From Azohydromonas aeria (GTDB lineage: Bacteria; Pseudomonadota; Gammaproteobacteria; Burkholderiales; Burkholderiaceae_C), in assembly GCF_009760915.1 (NCBI RefSeq), contig NZ_VIDQ01000037.1:1-64000 (forward strand): 64,000 nt of DNA, read 5' to 3'. Made by a program: the position numbers and the translations under genes. Positions 24,457-34,329 of this stretch are shown piece by piece. How positions within the stretch are numbered: the stretch's first letter is position 1; each line of letters begins with the position of its first letter. Below the pieces are notes generated by a model that worked only from the letters and a program-made list of their open reading frames with translations, did no database searches and was not told the DNA's origin.

Positions 24457-26280
24457 TCAGTTGGGCAGCGCGAACACAGTGAGCGAGCCGCCGAGCTCGG
24501 TGTACTGGCTCAGCTCGCGGTAGCCGCCGACGGCGCCCAGGCCGTCGGTGTCCTTCTCCAGGCCCGCGGCCATGCCGATGCCGGCCCAGCCGCCGATGCC
24601 CGAGAACACGCCCATGTACTGCTTGCCCTTGTGCTCATAGGTGAACACGTTGCCGATGATCCCCGAGGGCGTCTTGAACTTGAACAGCTCCTTAGAGATG
24701 TCCTTGGCGTCCACGCACTTCAGGTAGCCCTCGAGCGTGCCGTAGCAGCTCAGCCCGCCCGCGGTGTTGAGCGAGCCGCTCCACACCGAGAACTTCTCGG
24801 GCTTGCTCTGCACGATCTTGCCGGTGCCCGCGTCCCAGGTGATGTAGTTGCCCATGCCACCATGGCTGCCCGGGGCGGGGTACATCGACAGCGTCGCGCC
24901 GACGTACGGCTGGCCGGCGGTGTACTCGACCTTGAACGGCTCGTAGTCCATGCACACGTGGTTGGTGGGCACGTAGAAGAGCTTGGTGTTGGGGTCGAAG
25001 GAGGCGGGCTGCTGGTCCTTGGTGCCCAGCGCCGCGGGGCAGATGCCCTTGGTGTTGACGTCAGGCCCGTTCTGCGCCGTGGAGTACTGCTTGACGACCT
25101 GCGGGCGGCCGGTGCGCATGTCCACGTGCGTGGCCCAGTTCACCTTCGGGTCGTACTTCTCGGCCACCAGCAGCGCGCCGGTGACGCGGTCCATGGTGTA
25201 GGCGAAGCCGTTGCGGTCGAAGTGCACCAGGGCCTTGGTCTGCTTGCCCTTGACGGGGATGTCGGCCAGGATCATCTCGTTGACCCCGTCGAAGTCCCAC
25301 TCGTCGTACGGCGTCATCTGGTAGGCCCAGCGCGCCACGCCGGTGTCGAGGTCACGCGCGAAGATGGTCATGGACCACTTGTTGTCGCCGGGGCGCTGCG
25401 CCGGGTTCCAGGTGGACGGGTTGCCGGTCCCGTAATAGACCATGTTGGTACCCTTGTCGTAGCTGAACCAGCCCCAGGTGGTGCCGCCACCGGTCTTCCA
25501 CTGGTCGCCCTGCCAGGTCTTGAGCGAGGAGTCCTTGCCCACGGGCTTCAGGCCGCCGTCGGCCCAGGTCATGGTCTTCTCCGGGTCCATCAGCATCTCG
25601 TTGTCCGGGCCGGTGGAGTAGGCCTTCCAGACCTGGCGCCCGGTGTTGATGTCATAGGCCGCGAGGAAGCCGCGCACGCCCCACTCGCCGCCGGAGATGC
25701 CGGTGATGACCTTGTCCTTGAAGACGTGCGGGGCGTTGGTGTTGACGGCGCCGAGCTTCGGGTCGCCGTTCTTGACGCTCCACACCACCTTGCCGTCGGC
25801 CGCATTGAGCGCCACCAGCGTGGAGTCGGCCTGCTGCAGGAAGACCTTGCCCTCGGCGAAGGCCAGGCCGCGGTTGACGGTGTCGCAGCACATCTGCGCG
25901 ATCACGGACGTGTCCTGCTTGGGCTCGTATTTCCACTTGATCTTCTGCGTGTCGAGGTCGATGGCGAAGACCTTGTTGGGGAAGGGCGAGTGCAGGTACA
26001 TCGTGCCGTCGATCACCAGCGGCGAGCCCTCGTGGCCGCGCAGCACGCCGGTGGAGAAGGTCCAGGCCACCTGCATCTTGCCGACGTTGCCGGTGTTGAT
26101 CTGCTTGAGCTGGCTGTAGCGCTGGTTGAACATGTCGCCCGCCTGCATGGCCCAGTTGCGCGGGTTGGCGATGTTCTTCTCCACGTCGGCGTTGGCCAGC
26201 GCCAGGGTGGGCGCGGCAAGCAGCAGGCCGCCGAAGGCATGGGCCAGCACGGCGAGGGAAGGCTTCAGTCTCAAGCTCAT
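24457..26280 (-). CDS. xoxF: lanthanide-dependent PQQ methanol dehydrogenase
   Basis: 607 aa with a signal peptide to about residue 30; periplasmic. It oxidises methanol (and probably formaldehyde) with PQQ and a lanthanide. The decisive feature is DEWDFDG: besides the catalytic-base Asp329 there is Asp331, the extra metal ligand of XoxF enzymes that calcium-dependent MxaF lacks (Ala there). The vicinal Cys131-Cys132 disulfide, the metal ligands Glu199 (GGEWG) and Asn287 (GTGNPS), and the repeated beta-propeller docking motifs are present. No mxaI small-subunit gene is nearby. It is the first gene of the xox operon; its promoter must lie within 26281-26446. Confidence 0.96.
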   Translation of the reverse strand: MSLRLKPSLAVLAHAFGGLLLAAPTLALANADVEKNIANPRNWAMQAGDMFNQRYSQLKQINTGNVGKMQVAWTFSTGVLRGHEGSPLVIDGTMYLHSPFPNKVFAIDLDTQKIKWKYEPKQDTSVIAQMCCDTVNRGLAFAEGKVFLQQADSTLVALNAADGKVVWSVKNGDPKLGAVNTNAPHVFKDKVITGISGGEWGVRGFLAAYDINTGRQVWKAYSTGPDNEMLMDPEKTMTWADGGLKPVGKDSSLKTWQGDQWKTGGGTTWGWFSYDKGTNMVYYGTGNPSTWNPAQRPGDNKWSMTIFARDLDTGVARWAYQMTPYDEWDFDGVNEMILADIPVKGKQTKALVHFDRNGFAYTMDRVTGALLVAEKYDPKVNWATHVDMRTGRPQVVKQYSTAQNGPDVNTKGICPAALGTKDQQPASFDPNTKLFYVPTNHVCMDYEPFKVEYTAGQPYVGATLSMYPAPGSHGGMGNYITWDAGTGKIVQSKPEKFSVWSGSLNTAGGLSCYGTLEGYLKCVDAKDISKELFKFKTPSGIIGNVFTYEHKGKQYMGVFSGIGGWAGIGMAAGLEKDTDGLGAVGGYRELSQYTELGGSLTVFALPN

Positions 26281-26446
26281 TTGTCGTCTCCTGGTGATGT
26301 CAGGACTGTTTGCGGGCCCACCGTGGCGTCCTCGACGGGTTCCCAGAAGCGCTTTTTAGTGACCGTCTCGCCCCCCCACCACTAGGTGCAGACCCTTTGG
26401 GCAAAGCCAAAATTGAACAGTCGGGCGCGCGGCGCGCCCCATCGCG
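26281..26446 (-). promoter_or_regulatory. xoxF upstream region
   Basis: 166 bp between the cbbR stop and the xoxF start, read on the minus strand. The message starts within or beyond it; CCAGGAGACGAC precedes the ATG as ribosome-binding site. An AT-richer segment at about 26405-26420 is the only obvious promoter-like stretch. A sigma-54 site of the kind seen at folB was searched for and not found. Confidence 0.4.
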
Positions 26447-27406
26447 TTACAGCCGCGCTTCGGGTGTGTGGGCCGGCACACGCGGCTCCAGCTGCGCGCG
26501 CACCAGCGCCTGGCCGCGCTCGCACAGGAAACGCTCGAAGGCCGCGGCCACGTGCGGCAGCTGGCGCGCGGCCAGGTGCATGACGTGCCAGTCACGCTCG
26601 ATGGGGTTGCCCGGCAGCGGCAACAGCGCCAGCAGCCCGGCGCGCATCTCCAGCGTGCAGGTGTGCAGCGACAGGAAGGCCACGCCCAGCCCCGCGGCGG
26701 CGAGCTGCTTGATGGCCTCGTTGCTCGACATTTCCGAGCCGATGCGCAGCGGCAGCCCGGCCTCCCGGAACAGCGTCTCCACCGTGGCGCGCGTGCCCGA
26801 GCCGCGCTCGCGCACGAGCAGCTCGGCGTCGAGCAGCTGTGCCAGATTGAGGCGCGGCTCGCGCATGAGCGCATGGCCCGGCGCGGCCAGGAAGGCCATC
26901 GGGTGCCGCGCGAAGGCGGCCGACACCGTCTTCAGCTCCGCGGGCGGGCGGCCCATGATCACCAGATCCACCTCCTGGCCGGCGAGCATGCGCACGATCT
27001 GGTCGCGGTTGCCGACCTGCAGCTTGACCTTTACGCGCGGGTGTTCGTTTGCAAATGCAACCAGCAGGGGCGGCAGCAGGTACTCGGCCGTGGTGACGGC
27101 GCCCACGCGCAGCGTCCCCGAGAAATCCCCGTGCTGCGCGGCCATCTCGTCGCCGGCCTCGCGCCAGAGTTCCAGGATGCGCCCGGCATAGCCGGCCAGC
27201 AGCTCGCCCGCCTCGGTCAGGCGCACGCCGCGCCCGGTGCGCTGCAGCAGCGGCGCGCCGGCCGCCTCCTCCAGCGCGCCGATCTGTATCGACACCGCCG
27301 GCTGCGTGAGGCTCAACTCGGCCGCGGCGGCCGAGACGCTGCCCAGCCGGGCCACCGCGTGCAGGGCGGCGAGCTGCTTGAAGGTGGCATGGCGCAAGGC
27401 TGACAT
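26447..27406 (-). CDS. cbbR: LysR-type regulator of the cbb operon
   Basis: 319 aa. An N-terminal winged helix (about residues 8-67, with VARLGSVSAAAAELSLTQPAVSIQI) and a periplasmic-binding-like effector domain (GTLRVGAVTTAEYLLPPLL..., GAGLGVAFLSLHT-type segment). It is divergent from cbbL with 140 bp between starts, the standard cbbR arrangement. CbbR proteins switch on the operon in response to Calvin-cycle intermediates or NADPH. Spaced TNA motifs in the intergenic region are the expected binding sites. Confidence 0.92.
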   Translation of the reverse strand: MSALRHATFKQLAALHAVARLGSVSAAAAELSLTQPAVSIQIGALEEAAGAPLLQRTGRGVRLTEAGELLAGYAGRILELWREAGDEMAAQHGDFSGTLRVGAVTTAEYLLPPLLVAFANEHPRVKVKLQVGNRDQIVRMLAGQEVDLVIMGRPPAELKTVSAAFARHPMAFLAAPGHALMREPRLNLAQLLDAELLVRERGSGTRATVETLFREAGLPLRIGSEMSSNEAIKQLAAAGLGVAFLSLHTCTLEMRAGLLALLPLPGNPIERDWHVMHLAARQLPHVAAAFERFLCERGQALVRAQLEPRVPAHTPEARL

Positions 27407-27415
27407 GCCACGATA

Positions 27416-27460
27416 TTAGTCAAACCTGATCTCAACTTAAAAACAATTAACTTTTCCTGA
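27416..27460. promoter_or_regulatory. CbbR binding region upstream of cbbL
   Basis: An AT-rich block with phased TNA-N7-TNA sequences: TGA (27427-27429), TTA (27437-27439) and TTA (27447-27449) each separated by exactly 7 bp, then TAA (27448-27450)-N7-TGA (27458-27460). This agrees with the CbbR/LysR consensus. It lies about 90-120 bp before the cbbL start and just upstream of cbbR. Confidence 0.65.
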
Positions 27461-27477
27461 TTTCACCCCCTCCCTAG

Positions 27478-29013
<1,536 letters not shown>

Positions 29014-29036
29014 TCGTTGCAACCTGGAGCCGCGCC

Positions 29037-29462
29037 ATGCGAATCACCCAAGGCACCTTCTCGTTCCTGCCCGAGCTCACGGATGAGCAGATCCTGAAAC
29101 AGGTGGAGTACGCCCTGGACAAGGGCTGGGCGGTGGGCATCGAGTACACCGACGACCCGCACCCGCGCAACACCTTCTGGGAGATGCACGGCAACCCGAT
29201 GTTCGACCTGCAGGACCCGGCCGGCGTGCTCATGGAGATCAAGGACTGCCGCAAGGCCTTCCCCAATCACTACATCCGCGTCACGGCCTTCGACTCGACC
29301 CACGGCGTGGAGTCGGTGGTGCTGTCCTTCATCGTGAACCGGCCCCGGGACGAAGCGGGCTTCCGCCTGGTGCGCTCCGAGGGACCAGGACGCACGCAGC
29401 ACTACCGCATGGAAAGCTACGCCGTGACGGCGCGCCCCGAGGGCGCGCGCTACGGCAGCTGA
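29037..29462 (+). CDS. cbbS: ribulose-1,5-bisphosphate carboxylase small subunit, red-type
   Basis: 141 aa. [27 protein letters not shown] at the N-terminus and the longer C-terminal tail (about 30 residues after SFIVNRP) are typical of red-type small subunits, whose extra hairpin fills the central channel of the L8S8 enzyme. It lies 23 bp after cbbL, with GGAG upstream of the ATG at 29037. Confidence 0.96.
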   Translation: MRITQGTFSFLPELTDEQILKQVEYALDKGWAVGIEYTDDPHPRNTFWEMHGNPMFDLQDPAGVLMEIKDCRKAFPNHYIRVTAFDSTHGVESVVLSFIVNRPRDEAGFRLVRSEGPGRTQHYRMESYAVTARPEGARYGS

Positions 29463-29478
29463 AGTCGGGAGCACCGCC

Positions 29479-30426
29479 ATGAGCGCCGCCGTGCTCGACG
29501 CCCCGGACGCCACCGCCGCGGCCCCCGCCGACCTGCCGCAAAGCCCGCGCCAGCTCTTCGAGAGCAGCGGCGTCAAGGCGGTGCTGGCCCAGCTCGACGC
29601 CGAGCTGGTCGGCCTCGCGCCGGTCAAGGGCCGCATCCACGACATCGCCGCGCTGCTGCTGGTGGACAAGCTGCGCGCGCAACAGGGTTTCAATTCGCAG
29701 CCGCCCTCGCTGCACATGTGCTTCACGGGCAATCCCGGCACCGGCAAGACCACCGTGGCGCTGCGCATGGCAGAAGTCCTCAAGCAGCTGGGCTACGTGC
29801 GCAAGGGCCACCTCGTCGCCGTCACCCGCGACGACCTGGTGGGCCAGTTCATCGGCCACACCGCGCCCAAGACACGCGAGGTGCTCAAGAAGGCCATGGG
29901 CGGCGTGCTGTTCATCGACGAGGCCTACTACCTGTACCGGCCGGAGAACGAGCGCGACTACGGGCAGGAAGCGATCGAGATCCTGCTGCAGGTCATGGAG
30001 AACCAGCGCGAGGACCTCGTGGTGATCCTGGCCGGCTACAAGGACCGCATGCAGACCTTCTTCGGCTCGAACCCGGGGATGGCCTCGCGCATCGCGCACC
30101 ACATCGACTTCCCCGACTACAGCGAGGCCGAGCTGCTGCGCATCGCGCAGCTGATGCTGCAGCAGCTGCACTACCGCTTCGACAGCGGCGCCGAGGACGC
30201 GTTCGCGCGCTACATCGCGCTGCGCCGCGCCCAGCCGCATTTCGCCAACGCGCGCTCGATCCGCAACGCGCTCGACCGCATCCGGCTGCGCCACGCCACG
30301 CGGCTGTTCGACAGCGACGCGCCGCTGCGGCCGGAGCAGCTCGTCACGCTGCAGCCGGCCGACGTGCTGGCCAGCCGCGTGTTCTCTTCCGACACATCGT
30401 CCAACACCGCCGGGAGCCGCCCGTGA
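29479..30426 (+). CDS. cbbX: red-type Rubisco activase
   Basis: 315 aa AAA+ protein. Walker A GNPGTGKT (84-91), Walker [11 protein letters not shown] and sensor residues near [14 protein letters not shown]. CbbX hexamers pull the large-subunit C-terminus to free inhibited red-type Rubisco, using ATP and RuBP as effector. It follows cbbS by 16 bp, and its end overlaps cbbY by 4 bp. The ~25-residue Ala/Pro-rich N-terminus is variable. Confidence 0.95.
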   Translation: MSAAVLDAPDATAAAPADLPQSPRQLFESSGVKAVLAQLDAELVGLAPVKGRIHDIAALLLVDKLRAQQGFNSQPPSLHMCFTGNPGTGKTTVALRMAEVLKQLGYVRKGHLVAVTRDDLVGQFIGHTAPKTREVLKKAMGGVLFIDEAYYLYRPENERDYGQEAIEILLQVMENQREDLVVILAGYKDRMQTFFGSNPGMASRIAHHIDFPDYSEAELLRIAQLMLQQLHYRFDSGAEDAFARYIALRRAQPHFANARSIRNALDRIRLRHATRLFDSDAPLRPEQLVTLQPADVLASRVFSSDTSSNTAGSRP

Positions 30427-31220
30427 GCATCCGAGCCCTGATCTTCGACGTGGACGGCACGCTGGCCGACACCGAGGAGCTGCACCGCCAGGCCTTCAAC
30501 GCCGCCTTCGCCGACGCCGGGCTGCGCTGGGACTGGCACCGCGCGCTCTACCGCGAGCTGCTGCACGTGACCGGCGGCAAGGAGCGCATCGCGCACTACA
30601 TCGGCACGCTGGGCCTGGACGAGCTCGACCGCCGCGCCGCGCTGGCGCGCGTGCCGGCGCTGCACGCGGCCAAGACGCGGCACTACGCCGCGCTCGTGGC
30701 CGGCGGCGCGCTGCGGCTGCGCCCGGGCGTGGCGCGGCTGCTGGCCGAGGCGCGCGCGGCCGGGCTGCACCTGGCCATCGCCAGCACCACCAGCCCGGCC
30801 AACGTCGAGGCGCTGCTGCTGGCCACGCTCGGCCCGGACGGTCCGGGACTCTTCGACCTCATCGCCAGCGGCGACCTGGTGGCGCGCAAGAAGCCCGCGC
30901 CCGACGTGTTCGAGCTGGCGCTGCGCACGCTGGGGCTGGACGCCGACGAGGCCGTCGCCTTCGAGGACTCGGCCCCGGGCCTGCGCGCCGCGCGCGCCGC
31001 CGGGCTGTGGACCGTGGTCACGCCCACGCCCTGGACCGGGGACGACGACCTGTCCCTCGCCCAGTTGCTGCTGCCGCACCTGGGCGACCCGGAGACGCCA
31101 CTGCCCGGCGAGCCCGGCGTGCGGCTGCCCGATGCGCCGTGGCTGACGCTCTCCGCCCTGGAGCAGCTGCGCCACCCGCCCAGAGCCTGCACGGTGCGCC
31201 GCCTCTACGAAAGCGCCTGA
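30423..31220 (+). CDS. cbbY: CbbY, HAD-family xylulose-1,5-bisphosphate phosphatase
   Basis: 265 aa. The HAD motifs are [13 protein letters not shown] (catalytic Asp at residue 9), a central [11 protein letters not shown] threonine/serine motif, KKPAPDVF lysine motif and FEDSAPGL acid motif. CbbY removes xylulose-1,5-bisphosphate, an inhibitory by-product of Rubisco. The start is a GTG at 30423 overlapping the cbbX stop (GTGA), which fits translational coupling; no ATG is available near the conserved N-terminus. It overlaps cbbZ by 1 bp. Confidence 0.9.
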   Translation: MSIRALIFDVDGTLADTEELHRQAFNAAFADAGLRWDWHRALYRELLHVTGGKERIAHYIGTLGLDELDRRAALARVPALHAAKTRHYAALVAGGALRLRPGVARLLAEARAAGLHLAIASTTSPANVEALLLATLGPDGPGLFDLIASGDLVARKKPAPDVFELALRTLGLDADEAVAFEDSAPGLRAARAAGLWTVVTPTPWTGDDDLSLAQLLLPHLGDPETPLPGEPGVRLPDAPWLTLSALEQLRHPPRACTVRRLYESA

Positions 31221-31906
31221 TGCGCGCCGACGCCCTGGCCCTGGACCTGGACGGCACGCTGGTGGACAGCGCGCCTGACATCGCCGCGGCGCTGGCGCAT
31301 GCGCTGCGCGCCGAAGATTTGGACCATCGCTTCGAGCTGCGCACGGTGCGCGCCTGGATCGGCGACGGGCCCGACGTGCTGATCCAGCGCGCCCTGGCCG
31401 CGCGCGGCGTGCGCGAGCCGCACCCGGCGCTGGCGCAGCGGCTGCGCGCGCATTTCGACGCCGCGACGCTGGCCGCGCCGCTGGCGCATGGGCACGCCTT
31501 CGAAGGCGTGGCCGAGACGCTGCGGGCGCTTTCGCGCACGCTGCCGCTGGCCGTCGTCACCAACAAGCCCACGCCGCTGGCGCGCGCGGTGCTCGACGCC
31601 GCCGGGCTGCTGCCCTTCTGCAGCGCGGTGCTGGGCGCCGACACGCCCGGGCTGCGCAAGCCCGCGCCGACGTTGCTGCTGGCCGCCGCCGAGCGCTTCG
31701 GCGTGCGCCCGGCGCGGCTGCTGATGGTCGGCGACGGCCCGGCCGACCTGCAGGCCGCCGCGGCCGCCGGCTGCCCGGCGGCGCTGGTGGACTGGGGCTA
31801 CGGTGGCATCGCCGACCCCGGAGCGGCGGTGTGGCGGCTGCAGTCGCCGCGGCAGCTGCTGGCGCTGCTGCCGCCGGGCGCGGCCGAGCGCGCCGCCATG
31901 GGCTGA
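31220..31906 (+). CDS. cbbZ: phosphoglycolate phosphatase
   Basis: 228 aa HAD phosphatase (Gph/CbbZ type) with LDLDGTLVDSAPDIAAALAHAL at the N-terminus, VVTNKPTPLARAVLDAAGL, RKPAPTLLLAAAERF and MVGDGPADLQAAAAAG. It dephosphorylates 2-phosphoglycolate made by Rubisco's oxygenase reaction. ATG at 31220 shares one base with the cbbY stop (TGATG). Confidence 0.92.
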   Translation: MRADALALDLDGTLVDSAPDIAAALAHALRAEDLDHRFELRTVRAWIGDGPDVLIQRALAARGVREPHPALAQRLRAHFDAATLAAPLAHGHAFEGVAETLRALSRTLPLAVVTNKPTPLARAVLDAAGLLPFCSAVLGADTPGLRKPAPTLLLAAAERFGVRPARLLMVGDGPADLQAAAAAGCPAALVDWGYGGIADPGAAVWRLQSPRQLLALLPPGAAERAAMG

Positions 31907-31955
31907 GCGCTCCGGGAAGAAGCATCCAGAACACGCGACAACGGAGACCGCCACC

Positions 31956-32996
31956 ATGCTGATCGAAGGCCGCAGCAATCTCACGCAGTTCCTGATCGAG
32001 GAGCGCAGGCGCCACCCGCGCGCCACGGGCGAGCTCAACGCGCTGGTGACGGACGTGTCGCTGGCCTGCAAGGCCATCGCGGCGCGGGTGGCGCGCGGCG
32101 CGCTGGGGCAGGACGCCGGGAAGGAGCCCACGCCGCAGTTCGCGCGCGATGCATTCACGCGCGCCTGCGAGTGGGGCGGCAACCTGGCGGGCTGGAGTGC
32201 CTGCGGCGACGCGGCCCCCACGCCGATTCCCGAGGCCTATCCGCGGGGCAAATACCTGCTGCTGTTCCAGGCGCTGGACGGCGCGGGCAACCTGGACATC
32301 AACCATGGCGTGGGCAGCCTGTTCTCGGTGCTGCGCGCGCCCCGGGCCGGCGCGGAGCCCGGCAGCCACGACTGGCTGCAGCCTGGCAGCGGCCAGGTCT
32401 GCGCCGGCTACGCGCTGTACGGGCCGGCGACCATGCTGGTGCTGACCTTCGGCAACGGCACGCACGGCTTCACGCTCGACCCGCAGCTGGGCGAGTGGAT
32501 GCTGAGCCACCCGAACCTGCAGGTGCCGCGGCGCACGCGCGAGTTCGCCATCAACGCCTCGCACAGCCGCTTCTGGGAGCCGGCCGTGAAGCGCTACGTC
32601 GATGAATGCCTGGCCGGCAGCGCCGGCGTGCGCGGCGCGGACTTTTCTATGCGCTGGATCGCCTCGCTGGTGGCGGAGACGCACCGCATCCTGATGCGCG
32701 GCGGCGTGTTCCTGTGCCCGCGCGACGGCACCGACCCGCAGCGGGCCGGTCGGCTGCAGCTGCTGCACGAGGCCAATCCGGTGGGCCTGCTCATCGAGCA
32801 GGCGGGCGGTTGCGCCAGCACCGGGCGGCACCGCGTGCTGACGCTGGAGCCCGAAGGCCTGCAGCAGCGCGTGGGCTTCATCTTCGGCTCGGCGGAAGAG
32901 GTCGAGCGCATCGAGGGCTACCACGAGGAACAGCTGCTCGACGGCGGCTACCGCTCGCCGCTGTTCGGGACACGCGGGTTGTTTGCGCCGGTTTGA
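31956..32996 (+). CDS. cbbF: class I fructose-1,6-bisphosphatase homologue lacking metal ligands
   Basis: 346 aa, clearly derived from class I FBPase: LTQFLIEERRRHP at the start, YPRGKYLLLF, GNLDINHGVGSLFSVLRAP, GYALYGPATMLVLTFGNG, DFSMRWIASLVAETHRILMRGG, and EANPVGLLIEQAGG with the equivalent of Glu280. Yet the segment that carries the mobile-loop aspartates (Asp68, Asp74 in pig numbering) is missing, the SEE metal site (Glu97-Glu98) reads Ala82-Cys83-Gly84, and the DPLDGSSN motif reads QALDGAGN, with Gln105 for Asp118. Only the Asp121 and Glu280 equivalents remain. The frame is intact, so it is probably translated, but FBPase activity looks unlikely. It follows cbbZ by 49 bp. Confidence 0.85.
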   Translation: MLIEGRSNLTQFLIEERRRHPRATGELNALVTDVSLACKAIAARVARGALGQDAGKEPTPQFARDAFTRACEWGGNLAGWSACGDAAPTPIPEAYPRGKYLLLFQALDGAGNLDINHGVGSLFSVLRAPRAGAEPGSHDWLQPGSGQVCAGYALYGPATMLVLTFGNGTHGFTLDPQLGEWMLSHPNLQVPRRTREFAINASHSRFWEPAVKRYVDECLAGSAGVRGADFSMRWIASLVAETHRILMRGGVFLCPRDGTDPQRAGRLQLLHEANPVGLLIEQAGGCASTGRHRVLTLEPEGLQQRVGFIFGSAEEVERIEGYHEEQLLDGGYRSPLFGTRGLFAPV

Positions 32997-33018
32997 CCGA
33001 AACAGACCTGTCGCCGTG

Positions 33019-33113
33019 AGCCGGTAGGAGGCCCGCTTGCGGGCCGAATGACGCTGCCATGCGAGTCCGCTCTCGCCACCGGGTTCGGCCCGCAAGCGGG
33101 CCTCCTACCGGCT
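33019..33113. repeat. REPIN-like pair of 30-bp inverted repeats between cbbF and cbbP
   Basis: A perfect 30-bp inverted repeat, 33019-33048 and 33084-33113, around a 35-bp loop. Each arm contains its own small palindrome (GCCCGC-TT-GCGGGC). This two-REP-in-opposite-orientation layout is that of a REPIN. In the cbb message it would fold into a long hairpin and could stop or stabilise transcripts between cbbF and cbbP. Confidence 0.8.
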
Positions 33114-33178
33114 TCGTACAGCATGCGCGTCCGGCAAGGACCAGACCCACAAAATCGACCATTCCAGGAGCAGCCGCC

Positions 33179-34057
33179 ATGTCCGTGAAACACCCCATCG
33201 TCGCCATCACCGGCTCCTCCGGCGCCGGCACCACCTCGGTGACGCGCACTTTTGAAGCCATCTTCAGGCGCGAGGGCGTGCGCGCCGCCGTCGTCGAGGG
33301 CGACAGTTTTCATCGCTACGACCGCGCGGAGATGAAGCAGAAGATGGCGGAGGCTGAAGCCGACGGCAAGCCGCACTTCAGCCACTTCGGCACCGACGCG
33401 AACCTCTTCGCCGAGCTGGAGAACCTGTTCCGCCACTACGCCGAAACCGGCACCGGCCAGGCGCGCAAGTACCTGCACGACGAGGCCGAGGCGGCGCCCT
33501 TCAAGCAGCCGCCGGGCACCTTCACGCCCTGGGCGCCGTTGCCCGAGTCCGAGCTGCTGTTCTACGAAGGGCTGCACGGCGGCGTGAAGACCGGGGAGTT
33601 CGACGTGGCGCGCTTCCCGGACCTGCTCATCGGCGTGGTGCCGGTGATCAACCTGGAGTGGATCCAGAAGATCCACCGCGACAAGGCCACGCGCGGCTAC
33701 TCGACCGAGGCGGTGACGGACGTGATCCTGCGCCGCATGCACGAGTACGTGCACTACATCTGCCCGCAGTTCACGCGCACGCACATCAACTTCCAGCGCG
33801 TGCCGGTGGTGGACACCTCCGACCCCTTCATCGCCCGCACCATTCCCACGCCCGACGAGAGCCTGGTCGTGATCCGCTTCGCCAATCCCAAGGGCATCGA
33901 CTTCCCGTACCTGCTGAGCATGCTGCACGACTCGTGGATGTCGCGCGCCAACACGCTGGTGGTGCCCGGCGGCAAGATGGACCTGGCCATGCAGCTCATC
34001 TTCACGCCCATGATCCTGCGCCTCATGGAGCGGCGGCGGCAGGCGATGGTGGCGTGA
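33179..34057 (+). CDS. cbbP: phosphoribulokinase
   Basis: 292 aa, the usual length of proteobacterial class I PRK. It phosphorylates ribulose-5-phosphate to RuBP. Motifs: P-loop-like GSSGAGTTSV (12-21), EGDSFHRYDR with catalytic Asp, HFGTDANLFAELENLF, the LFYEGLHGG Walker B-like stretch, and HRDKATRGYSTEAV. Class I enzymes are activated by NADH. Start ATG at 33179 with CAGGAGCAG upstream. Its message must cross the REPIN if it is part of the cbbL transcript. Confidence 0.96.
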   Translation: MSVKHPIVAITGSSGAGTTSVTRTFEAIFRREGVRAAVVEGDSFHRYDRAEMKQKMAEAEADGKPHFSHFGTDANLFAELENLFRHYAETGTGQARKYLHDEAEAAPFKQPPGTFTPWAPLPESELLFYEGLHGGVKTGEFDVARFPDLLIGVVPVINLEWIQKIHRDKATRGYSTEAVTDVILRRMHEYVHYICPQFTRTHINFQRVPVVDTSDPFIARTIPTPDESLVVIRFANPKGIDFPYLLSMLHDSWMSRANTLVVPGGKMDLAMQLIFTPMILRLMERRRQAMVA

Positions 34058-34092
34058 GCAACCTTCACGCACGCTAACCACAAGCCAAGGAT

Positions 34093-34218
34093 CGTCATTC
34101 CGGCGAAAGCCGGAATCCACGATCGCTGCCATGCCTCGCTGGCAGGAGCAGGCACATGCCGACGCCGGCTGTTCCACCGCAGCAGTGCGCGTGGATTCCG
34201 GCTTTCGCCGGAATGACG
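34093..34218. repeat. REPIN-like pair of 28-bp inverted repeats between cbbP and cbbT
   Basis: Perfect 28-bp arms at 34093-34120 and 34191-34218, 70 bp apart. Each arm carries the internal palindrome ATTCCGGC-GAAA-GCCGGAAT, the CGTCATTCCSGC element common in Burkholderiales genomes. A single copy occurs at 36535-36560 and a variant at 11225-11254. Confidence 0.8.
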
Positions 34219-34329
34219 GATCGGGGTGCAGGGCGCCGTCGCTCACGGGCTGACAGTCTTCATCTGTCCTTGTCTCGCCTCTCCCAGTTCCCTGACACCA
34301 GACCGCTCGTCTCATCGGAAGGAGAACCC

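Noticed and set aside
24457..26280. Calcium-type MxaF methanol dehydrogenase
   Set aside because: Asp331 two residues after the catalytic Asp is the lanthanide marker, and there is no mxaI or mxaRSACKL set nearby.
26281..26446. Sigma-54 promoter for xoxF
   Set aside because: The best GG-N10-GC match, read on the minus strand (GGTCACTAAAAAGC), fails at the TGGCAC and TTGC positions.
31956..32996. Calling cbbF a pseudogene
   Set aside because: The frame is full length with normal codon use and conserved segments outside the metal site, so it is listed as a gene with a probable loss of activity.
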